From Prochlorococcus marinus XMU1412 (GTDB lineage: Bacteria; Cyanobacteriota; Cyanobacteriia; PCC-6307; Cyanobiaceae): a stretch of DNA of 64,000 nucleotides. Numbering within the stretch: the stretch's first letter is position 1; each line of letters starts with the position of its first letter. The position numbers and the translations under genes were made by a program. Under the pieces are notes generated by a model. That model saw only the letters and a list, made by a program, of their open reading frames with translations, made no database searches and was not told the DNA's origin. Location: positions 320,519-384,518 of the forward strand of contig NZ_JAAORJ010000004.1 of NCBI RefSeq assembly GCF_017696315.1, written 5' to 3'. Shown here piece by piece: positions 54,757 through 64,000 of the stretch.

Positions 54757-55482
54757 CTAATGATGTTCTTCAACAGCTTCTCCAATGTAGTAGGCCGCTA
54801 AAGTTGCGAAAATCAATGCCTGAATTGCACTAGTAAATAATCCTAAGAACATAACAGGTATTGGGAGAATTAGCGGGACTAAAAAGACTAGAACACCAAC
54901 TACAAGTTCATCAGCCAAAATATTTCCAAATAGCCTGAAAGAAAGTGATAAAGGTTTAGTAAAGTCCTCTAGAATTTTGAAAGGAAGCATAATTGGAGTT
55001 GGGTGAACATAATATTCGAAATATCTCCAACCCTTATTGCTTAAACCTGCATAGAAATAAGAAAGTGAAACCAATAAAGCCAAGGCTATAGTCGTATTGA
55101 TATCTGCAGTAGGTGCTCCTAATTCTCCACTTGGTAACTTAATCAATCTCCAAGGAATTAAAGCCCCTCCCCAATTACTAACAAAAACGAATAAAAATAA
55201 AGTGCCTATAAATGGCATCCAATCTCTATATACTTTTTCACCTATTTGAGTCCTAGCAAGATCTCTTATGTAATCCCAAAGAAACTCAAGCAAGTTTTGA
55301 AGGCCTTTAGGATCATTTTCCATTTTTTTAGTTCCTAAAGAAATAAAAACTAATAACGCTCCTAATAAAATCCAAGATGTTAAAAATACCTGCCCATGAA
55401 TTCTGATATTTCCAATTTGCCAATAAAGATGTTGACCAACTTCTAATGCTGCAAAATTTGTTAGCAAGGAATTAAAAAACAT
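54757..55482 (-). CDS. atpB: ATP synthase subunit a
   Basis: A 241-residue membrane subunit with five to six helices that carries protons to and from the c-ring. The essential arginine lies in [15 protein letters not shown] (about residue 180). [20 protein letters not shown] is also characteristic. 21 bases after atpI. Confidence 0.96.
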   Translation of the reverse strand: MFFNSLLTNFAALEVGQHLYWQIGNIRIHGQVFLTSWILLGALLVFISLGTKKMENDPKGLQNLLEFLWDYIRDLARTQIGEKVYRDWMPFIGTLFLFVFVSNWGGALIPWRLIKLPSGELGAPTADINTTIALALLVSLSYFYAGLSNKGWRYFEYYVHPTPIMLPFKILEDFTKPLSLSFRLFGNILADELVVGVLVFLVPLILPIPVMFLGLFTSAIQALIFATLAAYYIGEAVEEHH

Positions 55483-55503
55483 TTGTTTTGAATAAAAATT
55501 TAC

Positions 55504-55980
55504 TTAAGAACGTGAAAAATAAAGAATGAGTGAAGGCTTATAAATAAAAAAACCTATCATCGCAGGAAAAATATCCAAAGATCCTAGCTTGCTCGCAAAA
55601 ATAAAGAGGCAAACTGGAACTAATAGTTGCAATTTTGATACACCTGATGACTCTTTACCAAGTTTCCCTATACTTTTGGCAAGCAAACGTAGGTAAAAAA
55701 TGCCGGCAATTGCACCTATAAAAATACTAAAACCATAAGTAAAACCTAGAAAAATTCCAGTTATTGATGCTAATAAAATAGAAAAAATAAAAGTAATTCC
55801 AAAAATTGTTAATTGCAATTTTGTGTATTCATCATTTTGAGAAAGCAAAAGATTTATTTGATTGGCAATGCCAGATTTACTTTCTTTGATGATGGAATTA
55901 TTCAGGGATTGAGGAAATTGAACATTCTCATTAGAAGGATGCTCAAGTTTTTTTCTATTTGAGTCCACTGATGTGAACAT
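55504..55980 (-). CDS. atpI: ATP synthase-associated protein AtpI (Atp1)
   Basis: A 158-residue membrane protein at the head of the atp operon, as in other cyanobacteria. A polar N-terminal 50 residues precede four membrane segments. AtpI helps assemble the c-ring in some bacteria; the role in cyanobacteria is less clear. The operon promoter should lie in 55981 to 56248. Confidence 0.8.
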   Translation of the reverse strand: MFTSVDSNRKKLEHPSNENVQFPQSLNNSIIKESKSGIANQINLLLSQNDEYTKLQLTIFGITFIFSILLASITGIFLGFTYGFSIFIGAIAGIFYLRLLAKSIGKLGKESSGVSKLQLLVPVCLFIFASKLGSLDIFPAMIGFFIYKPSLILYFSRS

Positions 55981-56248
55981 AGTTTAGAAACCCCCCTCTG
56001 AATGGTTTGAAGTAAGTATATAAACTCACGGAATCTATCACGGAGAGGTACCTTTTAGCTAGTTTTTTTCTATAAAAAATTAATTCTTAAGATTTATGAT
56101 TAATCTATGGACCACTTTTTACTTTTTTCTTCAAAAATAAAATTTATTCAAAGTCATCTTTTTAATTGCTTTAACACTTTAAAACGTTAATAAAAGACTT
56201 GGCAAAATCTCAATTAAACGTCTCAATAGTACATATACTTCTAAAAAA

Positions 56249-57487
56249 TTGGAGATAAGTCAAGAAAAAATAAAATACAAAAGAATTTCTAAAAGAAAAA
56301 AAACCTTTAGTTATAATTACAAAAAAAATTTAGGCAATTTATTAAGAGAGTCTATTTTTCCATTACCTTGGACTATATGGCCTTATGAGGCAAAAATCCT
56401 CATTGTCCTCATTGGAATTTGGTCAATATTAGGAATATGCATACTAGGATCATCAAGTTGGTGGGTAGCTAGTAGGGAAATGGGACATTGGGCTTATTTC
56501 CTTAAAAAACAAATCTTTTGGACAATTCCAGGAATTGGTCTATTTTATTTCGTACTTAATACAAACATTAGAAATCTTTTAAAGTTTTCAAGAATTATTT
56601 TTTATGTTTTATTATTTTTGATTTTCCTTACCAATTTTACTGGAATTACAGTTAACGGATCTTCAAGATGGCTTGTCCTTGGCAATTTACGTCTGCAGCC
56701 ATCTGAATTAATTAAACCTTTTCTAATTCTAGAAGCTTCTAATCTTTTCGCACATTGGAATATAGTAAATAATGATAAAAAATTAATTTCAATAATATCA
56801 TTTGGTTTATTAATTTTATTAATACTAAAACAGCCTAATTTAAGTACTGCATCATTAACTGGAATTCTTCTTTGGGTAATGGGTTTATGTGGAGGAGTAA
56901 AACTTAGCTCTCTTTGCTCATTTGCTTCAATAGGATTCATTACTGGATGTATCAGCATCCTTAATAACGAATATCAAAAACTTAGAGTGACTTCATTTAT
57001 AGATCCTTGGAAAGATCAACAAGAAAATGGATTTCAATTGGTTCAGAGTTTGTTAGCTATAGGTTCAGGTGGTCTATTTGGCCAAGGTTTTGGACTTTCT
57101 ATCCAAAAATTACAGTATCTACCTTTCATGTATACAGATTTTATTTTTGCCATTTTTGCGGAAGAATTTGGTTTATTGGGGTGTACTTTATTCTTAGGAT
57201 TTTTAGCAATATTCTCTTACATAAGCCTAAGAATTAGTCTTAAGTGCAGGAACAACTATACAAAATTAGTTGCTATAGGATGTGGTGTATTGTTGACAGG
57301 TCAATCAATAATGCATATTGCTGTAGCAACAGGTTCAATGCCTACTACAGGCTTACCACTACCTTTCATTAGTTATGGTGGCAATTCATTAATAGCGTCT
57401 TTTTTTATTGCAGGGATGTTACTGAGATGTTCATTAGAGTCAACAGGATTGATTGGTATGATTAATACACGAAAGACTCTTAATTAG
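56249..57487 (+). CDS. ftsW: cell division protein FtsW
   Basis: A 412-residue SEDS family protein with ten membrane segments and a TTG start at 56249. Family motifs include NGSSRWLVLGNLRLQPSELI and the C-terminal PTTGLPLPFISYGGNSLIA. FtsW is the glycan-polymerising partner of the septal PBP3. Could be RodA, but the sequence order and position with core genes favour FtsW. Confidence 0.85.
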   Translation: MEISQEKIKYKRISKRKKTFSYNYKKNLGNLLRESIFPLPWTIWPYEAKILIVLIGIWSILGICILGSSSWWVASREMGHWAYFLKKQIFWTIPGIGLFYFVLNTNIRNLLKFSRIIFYVLLFLIFLTNFTGITVNGSSRWLVLGNLRLQPSELIKPFLILEASNLFAHWNIVNNDKKLISIISFGLLILLILKQPNLSTASLTGILLWVMGLCGGVKLSSLCSFASIGFITGCISILNNEYQKLRVTSFIDPWKDQQENGFQLVQSLLAIGSGGLFGQGFGLSIQKLQYLPFMYTDFIFAIFAEEFGLLGCTLFLGFLAIFSYISLRISLKCRNNYTKLVAIGCGVLLTGQSIMHIAVATGSMPTTGLPLPFISYGGNSLIASFFIAGMLLRCSLESTGLIGMINTRKTLN

Positions 57488-57569
57488 TTAGAATTTAAGG
57501 GATTTAATTCAAGTTATCGAATCATTTAATTTAGTTATTTCAGAATTATCTCAAAAGGGTAATCTGCTC

Positions 57570-58226
57570 ATGCAGAATGGTCTTAATAGTCCTGGTCCAT
57601 TTACTATATTTTTGGTTTTCAGCGCAGGACTTTTAACAAGTCTTGGGCCATGTTCATTATCATTACTTCCAGTGACTATTGCTTATATAGGAGGAACAGA
57701 GAAAAATAAATTCAAACTTATTAGTTTTTCAGGAGGAGTAGTTTTTTCGCTTGTTGCACTGGGGGCTGCGAGTGGATTCTTAGGTAAAATATATGGGCAA
57801 ATCCCATCATATTACACTTCACTTGTTGCTCTAATAGCAATAATAATGGGTTTAAATTTATTAGGAATCCTAAAGTTTCAGTTTCCCAATGGACCTGATC
57901 TAAAAATAATAGAGGACAAGATACCATCCTTAATAGCACCTTTTACAATAGGAACTACTTTTGGATTAGCCTCTTCACCTTGCATCACTCCAGTTTTAGC
58001 AACTCTTCTAGCTTGGGTATCTCAAGCTAAAAACCCGATAATCTCAATTATTTTTTTATTTTTCTTTGGAATAGGCCAAGTCACTCCATTAATTGTTGCT
58101 GGAGCCACAGCAGAAAACTTAAAAAAATTTTTAGAACTAAGAAAATTTAGTCAAATAATTCCCACCTTAAGTGGAATATTTTTAGTAGCACTAGGATTAT
58201 TAAATTTATTTTCAAATTGGATTTAA
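57570..58226 (+). CDS. ccdA: cytochrome c biogenesis protein CcdA
   Basis: A 218-residue membrane protein with six helices. The two intramembrane cysteines lie in SLGPCSLSLLP (about residue 28) and SSPCITPVL (about residue 135). CcdA passes reductant from the cytoplasm to the lumen for haem attachment to c-type cytochromes. Its stop is directly followed by ccs1, so they form the System II operon. Confidence 0.92.
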   Translation: MQNGLNSPGPFTIFLVFSAGLLTSLGPCSLSLLPVTIAYIGGTEKNKFKLISFSGGVVFSLVALGAASGFLGKIYGQIPSYYTSLVALIAIIMGLNLLGILKFQFPNGPDLKIIEDKIPSLIAPFTIGTTFGLASSPCITPVLATLLAWVSQAKNPIISIIFLFFFGIGQVTPLIVAGATAENLKKFLELRKFSQIIPTLSGIFLVALGLLNLFSNWI

Positions 58227-59513
58227 ATGATTATTTTTAAGAATCTAATTTTAAAAATATCAAGTTTAAGATTCGCAATATCACTGATAATTTTCATAGC
58301 TATTTCCAGTGGCATAGGTACTTTTATACCTCAAGGTAGTAATCATAAATTCTATATTGATAATTTCGATAGCGCTCCCATTTTTGGATTTTTAGATGGA
58401 GAAAAAGTCTTACAACTTCAATTGGATCATATATATACAAGTTTTTGGTTTTTATTTACATTAATTCTTCTTTGCATCTCCCTAGCAGCTTGTAGTTTCA
58501 GAAGGCAAATCCCTTCATTAAAAGCTTCATTAAAATGGGTTGAATACAAGAGCGAAAAAAAATTTAGCAAACTGCAATTAACGTCAAGTTACCCAATCAA
58601 TCAAGATGGAGACCTTATATCAATAGTTGATTTACTACTTAAAAAAAGAGGATGGAAAACATACAAATTTAAAAGTCATATTTCTGCAAGAAGGGGTTTA
58701 ATTGGAAAAATCGGTCCTTTAGTTGTACATATCGGATTAATAGTTTTACTTATAGGTTCGGCATATGGAAGTTTTACAAGTCAATCAAAAGAACAATATT
58801 TACTTCCTGGAGAAAGTTTGGATCTTGTTAATGAAGGCACAAACTCAAAAGCCAATGTGAAATTAGTCGATTTTTCTATAGAACGAGAAAGTGATGGTAT
58901 ACCCAAACAGTTTATTTCAAAGTTAAATTTTTCTTCTGAAGATCTAAATTTAAATGCAATGAAAACCGCCAAAGTTAATCACCCAATAAGGTTTAAAGGA
59001 TTAACTATTTATCAAGCTGATTGGGCAATATCAAATGTTGTTTTAGAAATAGATAATATCCTTTACCAATTACAATTAAGGGAGATTCCGGAAATTGGCA
59101 ATCAAGTTTGGGGAGTTTTAGTTGAATTAGGATCAGATACAAAAAAAAATTTCCTTTTAACGATAGATAATGAAAATGGCCCACTTAAAATTTCCAATAC
59201 AGAAAATTTTTCCGGGAATAATCTATTTATCAGTGACAATCCTTTAGAAATTAACTCTTCAAAAGTATCTCTGAAAAAAATAATCCCCAGCAGTGGATTA
59301 ATAATTAAAAATGATCCGTCTATACCTTTTATTTACTTTTCTTTTATTTTAATAATTTTTGGAACAATAATAAGTCTTATACCAACTAACCAATTATGGA
59401 TTCTTGTAAATAATGAATCACAAAAGCTATTCATTGGAGGTCTTAGCAATAAAAATCTAGTTGGTTTTAAAAAAGAATTTTTTAAATTATCAGAAGAAAT
59501 AAAAAAATTTTAA
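58227..59513 (+). CDS. ccs1: cytochrome c biogenesis protein Ccs1/CcsB (ResB-like)
   Basis: A 428-residue System II protein: three membrane helices near the start (about residues 15 to 185), a large lumenal domain and a last helix near residue 370. Opening [21 protein letters not shown] and YQADWAIS match the family. With CcsA it presents haem to apocytochrome; CcsA is not in this window. Overlaps the convergent queF by 4 bases. Confidence 0.9.
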   Translation: MIIFKNLILKISSLRFAISLIIFIAISSGIGTFIPQGSNHKFYIDNFDSAPIFGFLDGEKVLQLQLDHIYTSFWFLFTLILLCISLAACSFRRQIPSLKASLKWVEYKSEKKFSKLQLTSSYPINQDGDLISIVDLLLKKRGWKTYKFKSHISARRGLIGKIGPLVVHIGLIVLLIGSAYGSFTSQSKEQYLLPGESLDLVNEGTNSKANVKLVDFSIERESDGIPKQFISKLNFSSEDLNLNAMKTAKVNHPIRFKGLTIYQADWAISNVVLEIDNILYQLQLREIPEIGNQVWGVLVELGSDTKKNFLLTIDNENGPLKISNTENFSGNNLFISDNPLEINSSKVSLKKIIPSSGLIIKNDPSIPFIYFSFILIIFGTIISLIPTNQLWILVNNESQKLFIGGLSNKNLVGFKKEFFKLSEEIKKF

Positions 59514-59920
59514 TTTTTTTTCTGTCCGCTAAAAATATTTAACTGCATAGAAACATTACCTCTAGGGTTAAATGCAGCATTTAAATGTATCCAGTGAGGC
59601 GAGCCCTCATTCACTAAATCATCCATAATTCTATTAACAACTTCCTCATGTGAAATCTTTATATCTCTAAAATTATTAATATAAAGCTTTAAAGACTTCA
59701 ATTCATATACTCTAAAATTTGGTTGATAAATAATATTTAGCTTTGCAAAATCTGGATAACCAGAAAAAGGGCACTTACATGTAAATTCAGGTAACTGGAT
59801 AGAAATTTCATAAATTCTTTTCTTATTTGGATTCTCGAAACAAATTATTTTTGATTCTTCAATCATTCTTTCACCATAAAGTGGTCTTTGTGTCGAATCA
59901 TCTAATTTAGCTGTACTCAT
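59510..59920 (-). CDS. queF: 7-cyano-7-deazaguanine reductase QueF
   Basis: A 136-residue type I QueF that reduces preQ0 to preQ1 in queuosine synthesis with NADPH. The catalytic cysteine is in [16 protein letters not shown] (about residues 49 to 64), and the QueF signature [15 protein letters not shown] follows. Full length for the unimodular form. Confidence 0.92.
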   Translation of the reverse strand: MSTAKLDDSTQRPLYGERMIEESKIICFENPNKKRIYEISIQLPEFTCKCPFSGYPDFAKLNIIYQPNFRVYELKSLKLYINNFRDIKISHEEVVNRIMDDLVNEGSPHWIHLNAAFNPRGNVSMQLNIFSGQKKN

Positions 59921-60098
59921 TTTTAGTAGAACTTATTTACTAAAACTATATATAAAGATCAAAATCTGCAAAAATCTCAACAAGATTAACTATTACAATT
60001 GAATAAGCCAAAAGCTGTTAAATCTTATTTTTGTATCATACATAACATTCATATTGTCGGTTAAAAGGGTTATATGTGTTTAGTTCAAGGAAAAATTA

Positions 60099-60344
60099 AT
60101 GGACATTTGTTTGATAACTATCGATAACAATTTAAATAAATCCCTGCAACCGAAAAGTGCAATTGGAATGTTATGGCTTCAAACACACTTTGACAATGAT
60201 CAGTGGGAAGCATTATCAAATAGTACAGTAGTAATTTCTGAAGAAAACTCTCAATTATTAATCGAAGACGCCACCAATGCAGGCCTTGATATTAAATGTT
60301 TTTCTGATATTTCAATCTTTGATGTTTTCCCAAAAAACAATTAA
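60099..60344 (+). CDS. hypothetical protein upstream of glnB, 81 aa
   Basis: An 81-residue soluble protein, with MDICLITIDNNLNKSLQPKS, IGMLWLQTHFDNDQWEAL and IFDVFP. It ends 24 bases before glnB and is on the same strand, so it may be co-transcribed with it. No family recognised; the position suggests a link to nitrogen control. Confidence 0.7.
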   Translation: MDICLITIDNNLNKSLQPKSAIGMLWLQTHFDNDQWEALSNSTVVISEENSQLLIEDATNAGLDIKCFSDISIFDVFPKNN

Positions 60345-60707
<363 letters not shown>

Positions 60708-60708
60708 T

Positions 60709-61521
60709 TCAAAGAGTTTCTTTTACTAAATTTTGTATATATTCACTATTAATACTTTTATTTGATTGACTTCCTAAGGTCATCCAAGCTAGATATTCAT
60801 GATTCCCAGCAGGACCTACCAGCGGAGAAGCTATCAAATTCTTTATATTCCATTTGAAATTCTTAGCAGCATAGATAACAGACTCTATAGCCTCAGTATG
60901 GAATTTAGGATTGCGAACAACACCTCCTTTACTGACTTTATCTTTACCTACCTCAAATTGGGGTTTAATTAAAAATATTCCCTCAATACAATCACCTTCT
61001 AATAAATTACTAATAGATTTAAAAACTAACTTTAATGAAATAAAAGACAAATCAGCAACAACAAAATTTGGTAATTCATTACTTCTAGATAAAAGATCAT
61101 TAGGTTTTAAATTTCGAATATTAGTTCGTTCAAAAAGTATGACTTTTGGGTTATTTCTAATCTTCCATGCAGTCTGTCCATAACCAACATCTATCCCATA
61201 TACTAACTTTGCTCCTTGTTGCAATAAGCAATCAGTAAATCCCCCAGTAGAGATTCCTGCGTCAATACATATTTTATCTTTTACTTTAATTTCAAGTTTA
61301 TTAAAGGCCTCCAATAATTTTTCGCCGCCCCTTGATACAAACATAGCTTCGGAATCAATAAAAAATTCAGATCCAATTAATACTTGTTGTCCAGGTTTAT
61401 CCCATACTTTTCCATTGATATCTCTAACCTTGCCCGCAAGAATTAAACCTTGGGCTTTTTGACGCGTTTCACATAAACCAGTTTTAAGAAGATAAAGGTC
61501 TAATCTACTTTTTTTAATCAT
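60709..61521 (-). CDS. tlyA: TlyA family rRNA 2'-O-methyltransferase
   Basis: A 270-residue protein. An N-terminal S4 RNA-binding domain (about residues 1 to 60, RLDLYLLKTGLCETRQKAQG) precedes an FtsJ-like methyltransferase fold with CIDAGISTGGFTDCLLQ (SAM motif I) and KPQFEVGKDKV. The family methylates ribose in 16S and 23S rRNA. The gene ends 1 base after glnB. Confidence 0.9.
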   Translation of the reverse strand: MIKKSRLDLYLLKTGLCETRQKAQGLILAGKVRDINGKVWDKPGQQVLIGSEFFIDSEAMFVSRGGEKLLEAFNKLEIKVKDKICIDAGISTGGFTDCLLQQGAKLVYGIDVGYGQTAWKIRNNPKVILFERTNIRNLKPNDLLSRSNELPNFVVADLSFISLKLVFKSISNLLEGDCIEGIFLIKPQFEVGKDKVSKGGVVRNPKFHTEAIESVIYAAKNFKWNIKNLIASPLVGPAGNHEYLAWMTLGSQSNKSINSEYIQNLVKETL

Positions 61522-61811
61522 CTATTAATCAATAAAAAAAGACTGAATAATGAACTTCTTTAAGATTAAGATCCAAATTCTTTAATACCTTCCAATTTTA
61601 AATAAGAACTAAAAAATTACCCATTATTAACGAAAAGAATAAAGAAATAAATGCAAACATTTTTATATTTAAATTTACTTAATTAGCCAGAAAAATGTTA
61701 CATAAGAAAATAATAGCCAGGCAAATATCTTCAATGGCAAGTACATCTTTAAGGTATAGAGCAATAATTCGATTTTGGTTATAAAGTTTAAATTGATAAT
61801 TAATAAAAATT
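61522..61811. other. 290-bp stretch with two possible mini-genes
   Basis: On the minus strand are two hydrophobic frames: MYLPLKIFAWLLFSYVTFFW plus LIK (61675 to 61746, 23 residues) and MFAFISLFFSLIMGNFLVLI (61598 to 61660, 20 residues). Each is a single span of the size of a photosystem or cytochrome b6f small subunit, but neither matches one I know. A longer frame that reads back through 61866 overlaps purB and is unlikely. Confidence 0.3.
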
Positions 61812-63107
61812 GTGATCGAGCGTTACACATTACCCGAAATGGGGAAAATCTGGACTGATAGCGCAAAATTCCAGAGTTGGCTTAAGGTTGAAATAGCTGC
61901 ATGTGAAGCAAACTTTTCCCTGGGAAAAATTCCTGAGAATGCCATGAAAGAGATACGTTCAAATGCAAAGTTTGATGAATCTAGAATTACAGAAATTGAG
62001 AAAGAAGTTAAACATGATGTCATAGCATTTCTTACAAGCGTTAATGAATTTGTAGGAGATTCTGGAAGATACATACATGTTGGTATGACCAGTAGTGATG
62101 TACTTGATACTGGCTTATCTCTTCAGTTAAAAGATTCTTGCGAATTGTTATTAGAAGAAATTGAGAAGCTAGAAAATGAAGTCAGATTATTAGCAAGGAA
62201 GCATAAAAATACCTTAATGATTGGCAGATCTCATGCAATTCATGGGGAGCCAATTTCCTTCGGTTTTAAACTTGCTGGATGGTTAGCAGAAATAATAAGG
62301 AACAAAAAAAGATTGTTAACACTAAAAGAATCTGTAGCTATTGGACAAATAAGTGGTGCAATGGGAACTTACGCTAATACAAATCCCAAAGTAGAACAAA
62401 TAACTTGTAAATTACTTGGCTTAAAGCCAGATACAGCGAGTACGCAGGTCATATCGAGAGACAGGCATGCAGAATATGTTCAAACTATTGCACTAGTTGG
62501 CGCGTCTCTAGATAGATTCGCAACTGAAATAAGAAATTTACAAAGAACTGATGTTTTAGAAGTTGAGGAGGGCTTTACAAAAGGGCAAAAAGGAAGTTCT
62601 GCCATGCCTCATAAAAGAAATCCTATTCGAAGTGAAAGAGTAAGCGGTCTAGCAAGAATTTTGAGGAGTTACGTCTTAACAGCACTGGAAAATGTTCCAC
62701 TTTGGCACGAAAGAGATATAAGCCATAGTTCAAATGAACGCATCATGTTACCTGACGTATCAATCTGTTTGCATTTTATGCTCAGGGAAATGAAAGATAT
62801 AGTAAGCAATTTGGAAGTTTATCCAAAAAATATGCTCAAAAATTTAAATATATATGGTGGTGTAATCTTTAGTCAGAAAGTTTTACTTTTGCTTGTAGAG
62901 AAAGGGTTGTCTAGAGAAAAGGCTTACAGTTTAGTACAAAAAAATGCGCATCATGCGTGGAATACCGAAAATGGGAATTTCAAACAAAATATAGAGAGAG
63001 ATAATGAAATAATGGATTTTATTGATCAAAGTGACTTAGAAGAATGTTTTAATCCTTCAATTCATCTCAATAATTTAAGTGTAATATGGGAGAAGTTAGG
63101 TATCTAG
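61812..63107 (+). CDS. purB: adenylosuccinate lyase
   Basis: A 431-residue purine enzyme with a GTG start. The fumarase/aspartase family signature is KGSSAMPHKRNPI (about residue 260), and TSSDVLDTGLSLQL and HAIHGEPISFGFKLAGW carry catalytic histidines. It splits fumarate from SAICAR and adenylosuccinate. fumC follows after 48 bases. Confidence 0.96.
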   Translation: MIERYTLPEMGKIWTDSAKFQSWLKVEIAACEANFSLGKIPENAMKEIRSNAKFDESRITEIEKEVKHDVIAFLTSVNEFVGDSGRYIHVGMTSSDVLDTGLSLQLKDSCELLLEEIEKLENEVRLLARKHKNTLMIGRSHAIHGEPISFGFKLAGWLAEIIRNKKRLLTLKESVAIGQISGAMGTYANTNPKVEQITCKLLGLKPDTASTQVISRDRHAEYVQTIALVGASLDRFATEIRNLQRTDVLEVEEGFTKGQKGSSAMPHKRNPIRSERVSGLARILRSYVLTALENVPLWHERDISHSSNERIMLPDVSICLHFMLREMKDIVSNLEVYPKNMLKNLNIYGGVIFSQKVLLLLVEKGLSREKAYSLVQKNAHHAWNTENGNFKQNIERDNEIMDFIDQSDLEECFNPSIHLNNLSVIWEKLGI

Positions 63108-63155
63108 GATTACTGAAAACCTTATCTAAGTTAAACCAGTGTTTTCAGAGGAATA

Positions 63156-64000
63156 ATGACAAAAAACTTTAGGATTGAAAAAGATAGTATGGGAACAATA
63201 GAGGTTCCCACTCAAGCTTTGTGGGGCGCTCAAACACAAAGATCGATAAAAAATTTTTCTATTGGAGAAGAATTAATTCCAATTGAATTAATTTATTCAC
63301 TCACCCTTATAAAAAAAGCTGCTTCAATCGCGAATTTCAATTTAGGGTTAATAGATAAAAGAAAAAAAGATTTGATTGTAGAGGCATGTACAGAAATACT
63401 TGATGGACTTCATGATTCACAGTTTCCATTAAAGGTTTGGCAAACAGGAAGTGGCACGCAGACAAATATGAATGTTAATGAGGTAATTTCAAATATTGCA
63501 GCATTAAAAACAAATTCAGAGCTTGGTAGTCATCAACCAATTCATCCTAATGATGATGTAAATAAATCTCAGTCAACTAATGATACTTTTCCTGCTGCTA
63601 TTCAAATATCAGTTGTTAATGAAATAATCAAAAATTTAGTTCCAACGATACGAGAACTTACTAAGATTCTTGATAAAAAAAGTGAACAATGGAAAGACCT
63701 CATAAAGATAGGAAGAACCCATTTTCAAGATGCAGTGCCCCTTACTTTTGGGCAAGAAATATCAGGATGGTCAGAGCAACTTAAAGATGCTGAGAATGCA
63801 ATTACTATAAGTCTGAATGAATTGTATTTTTTACCTTTAGGAGGAACTGCAGTTGGAACAGGTATTAATTGTCCAAAAGGATTTTGTGAAGAGTCTATAA
63901 AATCAATTTCCGATGATACTAATCTAATGTTCTATAAATCAAAAAATAATTTTTCTATCATGGCCTCTCATGATCGTCTAGCTCAAGTAATGAGTCAGAT
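63156..64000 (+). CDS. fumC: fumarate hydratase class II, N-terminal part
   Basis: The frame runs off the window after 281 codons (class II fumarase is about 460). Motifs WQTGSGTQTNMNVNEV, HPNDDVNKSQSTNDTFP and GRTHFQDAVPLTFGQE are diagnostic. It converts fumarate, including that released by PurB, to malate. An AGAGGAA ribosome site lies upstream of the ATG. Confidence 0.95.
   Translation, partial: MTKNFRIEKDSMGTIEVPTQALWGAQTQRSIKNFSIGEELIPIELIYSLTLIKKAASIANFNLGLIDKRKKDLIVEACTEILDGLHDSQFPLKVWQTGSGTQTNMNVNEVISNIAALKTNSELGSHQPIHPNDDVNKSQSTNDTFPAAIQISVVNEIIKNLVPTIRELTKILDKKSEQWKDLIKIGRTHFQDAVPLTFGQEISGWSEQLKDAENAITISLNELYFLPLGGTAVGTGINCPKGFCEESIKSISDDTNLMFYKSKNNFSIMASHDRLAQVMSQ

Noticed and set aside
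60033-60063. Possible NtcA site upstream of the 60099-glnB genes
   Set aside because: The best match is GTA-N8-AAC, which lacks the TAC half; not reported as a site.
61675-61866. A 63-codon minus-strand frame overlapping purB
   Set aside because: The first 40 codons overlap the purB start and are not protein-like; only the last 23 residues might be a mini-gene, noted with low confidence.

Overview
The window is a low-GC (about 30%), tightly packed cyanobacterial chromosome segment that fits a high-light-adapted Prochlorococcus. The evidence is the small high-light-inducible (Hli) proteins ending in TGQIIPG, the cyanobacterial atpI-atpB-atpE-atpF'-atpF-atpH-atpA-atpG operon with a separate atpD-atpC pair, Ycf65/PSRP-3, the DUF1818, DUF2811 and DUF3326 families, and the very small genes with short spacers. 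I see no tRNA, rRNA, CRISPR array, transposase or integrase.

Two halves differ sharply. Positions 1 to about 31,900 look like an accessory, island-like region. It holds few recognisable enzymes: two membrane fatty acid desaturases, three hli genes, an LptF/G-type permease, a DUF1543 protein, a DoxX protein, a LOG-family protein, a dienelactone hydrolase, cupins, a DsrE protein and an outer-membrane porin. Between them lie more than fifty genes of 20 to 70 codons, many encoding single-pass membrane peptides or Cys-rich peptides. Several are paralogous to one another within the window: the NTxWLD peptides, the CX3C peptides, the MTNL membrane peptides, the SAESxYG peptides and the DDxDQDGG peptides. 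Repeated non-coding elements also occur here. They are a shared leader upstream of 19744 and 30093, a TCTAAACT-plus-hairpin element at four places, HLR1-like boxes at hli genes, and three copies of the promoter and start of the EVE-domain gene.

Positions 31,881 to 64,000 are conserved core genome: EVE protein, DUF2811, DUF1818, rpoZ, an Hsp70-like protein, pyrR, gpmI, secG, groL-groS, atpD-atpC, PSRP-3, an Xaa-Pro aminopeptidase, a CNNM protein, a GTPase, nadD-nadE, DUF3326, a [2Fe-2S] ferredoxin, the eight-gene ATP synthase operon, ftsW, ccdA-ccs1, queF, glnB, tlyA, purB and the start of fumC. They serve ATP synthesis, protein folding, NAD and purine synthesis, cytochrome c maturation, queuosine synthesis and nitrogen sensing.

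The boundary between the halves is the most interesting part. The intact EVE gene at 31881 has its promoter and start codons duplicated twice upstream, at 26541 and 28231, each time cut off after about 9 to 13 codons. The copies bracket accessory modules: a porin module, then a module with a structured-RNA candidate and small genes. I read this as repeated insertion at the 5' end of the EVE gene, with replacement 5' ends restoring the gene. Tandem 11-base repeats lie at conserved positions around these copies.
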